64,000 bases of DNA, taken from NCBI RefSeq assembly GCF_000428525.1, contig NZ_AUAC01000007.1, positions 1 to 64,000 of the forward strand. Direction: 5' to 3'. How positions within the stretch are numbered: the stretch's first letter is position 1; the number at the start of each line of letters is the position of its first letter. Under the pieces are notes generated by a model. The model was not told the origin of the DNA. It made no database searches and was given only the letters and a program-made list of their open reading frames with translations. Made by a program: the position numbers and the translations under genes. The stretch comes from Hellea balneolensis DSM 19091 (GTDB lineage: Bacteria; Pseudomonadota; Alphaproteobacteria; Caulobacterales; Maricaulaceae). Positions 61,981 to 64,000 of this stretch are shown here, one piece after another.

Positions 61981-62715
61981 CTAAGCGGCGGCCTCCAAGT
62001 CAAAGAGCAGGAACTCAGCGTCGATGGCTTTTGTAAACGCCAAGCGTCCGCTTTGGCTAACAGCTAGCCCGTCACCACGGCGCAAGCTCTCGCCATTTAC
62101 AAAGATACTCCCTCTCGCGACTTGCACCCAGGCTTTGTTGCCTTCGGGCATATCGAAAGTAATGCTTTGCTTGCCGTCAAGTGTTGCGGCATAGATATCG
62201 GCATCGGCGCGAATATGCATTGAGCCTTCACGTCCATCTTTTGAGAGAAAGAGCTTCAGCTTTCCGTCTTTATCTTTGGGCGCAATATCCATGGTCTCAT
62301 ATCGGGGGGCTTCATTTTCAATATTTGGTAAAAGCCAGATCTGCAGAAACGCCATTTCCTCAGTTTCGGATGGATTATACTCCGAATGCCGCACGCCAGA
62401 CCCTGCGCTCATGTATTGAACCCCGCCTGCTTTCACGGTTGAGCCATTGCCGAGTGTGTCTTTATGAGAGAGCGCACCATCCAGCACATAGGAAAAAATT
62501 TCTGCATTTTGGTGAGGGTGCATCGGAAAGCCTTTTCCGCCCGCGACGCGGTCGTCATTAATGACTCGCAGGCTCTCAAACTGCAGATGCTCCGGGTCAA
62601 AGTAATTTCCAAAACTGAAACTATGCGCTGATTTTAACCAGCCATGATCTGCCAGGCCGCGCTCTTCTGCGGCGCGTAGACGAAAGCCTGATGCATATTT
62701 TATATTTTGGGCCAT
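61981..62715 (-). CDS. Pirin-family cupin protein
   Basis: ATG 62715 has AAGGAGG five bases upstream, so I choose it over the longer frame to 62733; 244 residues. Bicupin pirin landmarks are present: SFSFGNYFDPEHLQFESLRVINDD, then the metal-binding GFPMHPHQNAEIFSYVLDGALSHKD (in part) and a GSGVRHSEYNPSE turn. Some pirins are quercetin dioxygenases or interact with transcription or pyruvate dehydrogenase; the role here is unknown. Confidence 0.92.
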   Translation of the reverse strand: MAQNIKYASGFRLRAAEERGLADHGWLKSAHSFSFGNYFDPEHLQFESLRVINDDRVAGGKGFPMHPHQNAEIFSYVLDGALSHKDTLGNGSTVKAGGVQYMSAGSGVRHSEYNPSETEEMAFLQIWLLPNIENEAPRYETMDIAPKDKDGKLKLFLSKDGREGSMHIRADADIYAATLDGKQSITFDMPEGNKAWVQVARGSIFVNGESLRRGDGLAVSQSGRLAFTKAIDAEFLLFDLEAAA

Positions 62716-62794
62716 AAGGGCCTCCTTGAGCAACTACATTAGTTACGCAGGGATATGGGAATGATGTAATTTTTTAAAAGGGGAGTAGTAAACG

Positions 62795-62820
62795 GTGAGC
62801 AAGCTCAAGGCTTTGCTCAC
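62795..62820. repeat. Inverted repeat GTGAGCAA/TTGCTCAC upstream of the pirin gene
   Basis: An 8-bp perfect inverted repeat (62795-62802 with 62813-62820) and 10-base loop lie between the divergent pirin and DUF547 genes. It may be an operator for either gene or a hairpin without a T run. Confidence 0.45.
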
Positions 62821-62903
62821 AGCACAGCACAGATTTGTGAGGCATTGTGTGAAGCTTTTTCAGATGTCCTGCGTTAGGTAAGCTTCAACTAAAGGAATTA
62901 AAT

Positions 62904-63956
62904 ATGTTACGTTCAGTTTTATATCTTACAATTGGCTTTACAGTTCTGCCGTCAACGGTATTTGCTCAAGGTTCAGATTGCCCTATGCATAAGCAGATGG
63001 ACGCGCAGAAAGCAGCTCAAACAGCTCAAGTCACAGAAGCGGTCCTTCCCGTAAAGGTCGCCGCGGCCCCTCAAATTTCAACACCGCGTTCATTAACGGC
63101 TATCGCAGCGGCCCCCTCCCAGGCGATAGCGCTTGAGCGTGGTGTTGAAGCGCCTTACCTTGTAACAACTAATAAAGCGCCGAAGCCTTCTTCGGCCATA
63201 GTGAAAACAGCAGAAGCTCCGGCGCAGATGGCGGATAAAAATGAAGAGACAAAGACTATGACATCTTCACTGCACAGCCCATGGAATGATATTTTGCAAT
63301 CCTATGTCAGCGCCCCTGATGCTGCGGGTCTTACCCATTTCGATTATGCGCGTCTTAAGGCGACGGCATCAGATATGGCAAAACTGGACGCTTATATTGA
63401 GAGCCTAGAGGATACAAATCCGGGCAACCTTTCCGATAATGAAGCCATCGCGTTTTGGGCAAACTTGTATAACGCGGTTACAATACAGGTCGTTACGGAT
63501 AATTACCCGATTAAATCCATCCGCAAATTAGGGTCGTTTAATTCAGGCCCGTGGAAGAAAGATTTAGTCACAATCAACGGAACCGCTATGTCGCTTGACG
63601 ATATTGAGCATGGAACTTTGCGCGAAAAATATCCCTCGCCTTATATTCACTATATGGTCAATTGCGCGTCGGTCGGCTGCCCTAATCTACTGAATGAGGC
63701 TTGGGAAGCTGACACACTAATGGCTAAACGCAAAACAGCAGCGGCGGATTATATTAATTCGCCTCGAGGCGCCGTTATAAAAGGTGACAGATTAACGGTC
63801 TCTGCCATTTATGATTGGTTTGAAGAAGACTTTGGCGGTAGCAAAGAGGGCGTACTCAAACACCTAAGCAAATATGCAGCAGGTGATCTGGCGGCTGCGA
63901 TCAAAGGCGGCGCCACCATTAAAAAATATGACTATGATTGGTCGCTCAATAAATAA
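62904..63956 (+). CDS. Secreted DUF547 protein
   Basis: This is a 350-residue exported protein. Signal peptide ends VFAQG. A low-complexity Ala/Val/Pro/Thr linker (about 25-115) precedes the DUF547 domain, with the landmarks YARLKATASDMAKLDAYIESL, AIAFWANLYNAVTIQVVTDNYP (both in part), SLDDIEHGTLREKYP, HYMVNCASVGCPNLL and YDWFEEDFGG. Function of the family is unknown. It is followed after 17 bases by another start codon, so it may be operonic. Confidence 0.82.
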   Translation: MLRSVLYLTIGFTVLPSTVFAQGSDCPMHKQMDAQKAAQTAQVTEAVLPVKVAAAPQISTPRSLTAIAAAPSQAIALERGVEAPYLVTTNKAPKPSSAIVKTAEAPAQMADKNEETKTMTSSLHSPWNDILQSYVSAPDAAGLTHFDYARLKATASDMAKLDAYIESLEDTNPGNLSDNEAIAFWANLYNAVTIQVVTDNYPIKSIRKLGSFNSGPWKKDLVTINGTAMSLDDIEHGTLREKYPSPYIHYMVNCASVGCPNLLNEAWEADTLMAKRKTAAADYINSPRGAVIKGDRLTVSAIYDWFEEDFGGSKEGVLKHLSKYAAGDLAAAIKGGATIKKYDYDWSLNK

Positions 63957-63973
63957 AATAAAAAGAGAATATT

Positions 63974-64000
63974 ATGTCAGATGCACTTGATGTTGGGGCT
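63974..64000 (+). CDS. Start of an unidentified gene, cut by the window end
   Basis: ATG 63974 opens a frame MSDALDVGA that runs off the window, 17 bases after the DUF547 stop and seven bases after a weak GAGA ribosome site. Too little to identify the product. Confidence 0.4.

Noticed and set aside
1-64000. CRISPR arrays, insertion sequences, integrases, toxin-antitoxin or phage-defence genes
   Set aside because: Searched by eye for spaced identical repeats and for transposase, integrase, Cas and defence motifs; none found. The HNH gene belongs to a housekeeping-type family.

Overview
The window looks like chromosomal DNA of an alphaproteobacterium of the Caulobacterales/Hyphomonadales type, probably a free-living and perhaps marine relative of Hellea, Litorimonas or Robiginitomaculum. 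That placement is inference. It rests on a Caulobacter-style cpa/tad pilus locus with TTAACCAT (CtrA-like) boxes, alphaproteobacterial families (DUF1036, DUF2793, a 41-residue cysteine-poor L36, a short SRP RNA), a TonB receptor, and G+C near one half by eye. No transposase, integrase, CRISPR array or prophage block was seen. Genes are densely packed, with many 1-4 base stop/start overlaps.

Layout. (1) 1-10.4 kb: tight-adherence pilus locus flp-cpaA-cpaB-cpaC-cpaD-cpaE-cpaF-tadB-tadC, closed by a two-way terminator, with a TadD-like TPR lipoprotein facing it. cpaB is split by a frameshift. (2) 10.5-22 kb: M17 aminopeptidase, acyltransferase-like membrane protein, MarR regulator plus NlpC/P60 hydrolase, membrane cytochrome c, prephenate dehydratase, YHS protein, NudC, a cytochrome P450, the SRP RNA gene, a MobA-like transferase, and a small membrane-protein/XRE-regulator operon with an almost textbook promoter and operator. 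(3) 22-26.5 kb: a branched-chain 2-oxoacid dehydrogenase operon (E1alpha, E1beta, E2 with two lipoyl domains) divergent from an Lrp/AsnC regulator. (4) 26.6-29 kb: a fusion of diacylglycerol kinase (DgkA) to an OpgB-like phosphoglycerol transferase, the most unusual gene here, followed by a tRNA with anticodon CAT. (5) 29-43 kb: a beta-propeller-like protein; a run of overlapping genes from an HNH nuclease through a missed 57-residue membrane protein, a cyclophilin, a SixA-like phosphatase and a membrane protein; SufE; a GMC oxidoreductase/aldehyde dehydrogenase pair; a TonB receptor; a FemAB/GNAT-like protein; a zinc-type CDF exporter; and a DUF2793 protein. (6) 43-54 kb: envelope proteins, RlmN, a thiolase-like protein with a pterin carbinolamine dehydratase, VanZ-like and repeat-rich secreted proteins, an AGCS symporter, L36 and a TPR protein. 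(7) 54-62 kb, minus strand: the housekeeping run rpmH-rnpA-yidC-engB-argB, then a DUF1036/peptidoglycan-binding protein, a HAD nucleotidase, an M19 dipeptidase and an M28 peptidase. (8) 62-64 kb: pirin, a DUF547 protein and the first codons of another gene.

How the parts fit. The cpa/tad genes supply pilin, prepilin peptidase, secretin, lipoprotein, polar localisation ATPase, motor ATPase and inner-membrane platform of one machine. The bkd genes degrade branched-chain amino acids under a likely Lrp-type sensor. The DgkA-OpgB fusion would join the enzyme that releases diacylglycerol during glucan decoration to the kinase that recycles it. Family names come from motif recognition by eye; no database search was possible.
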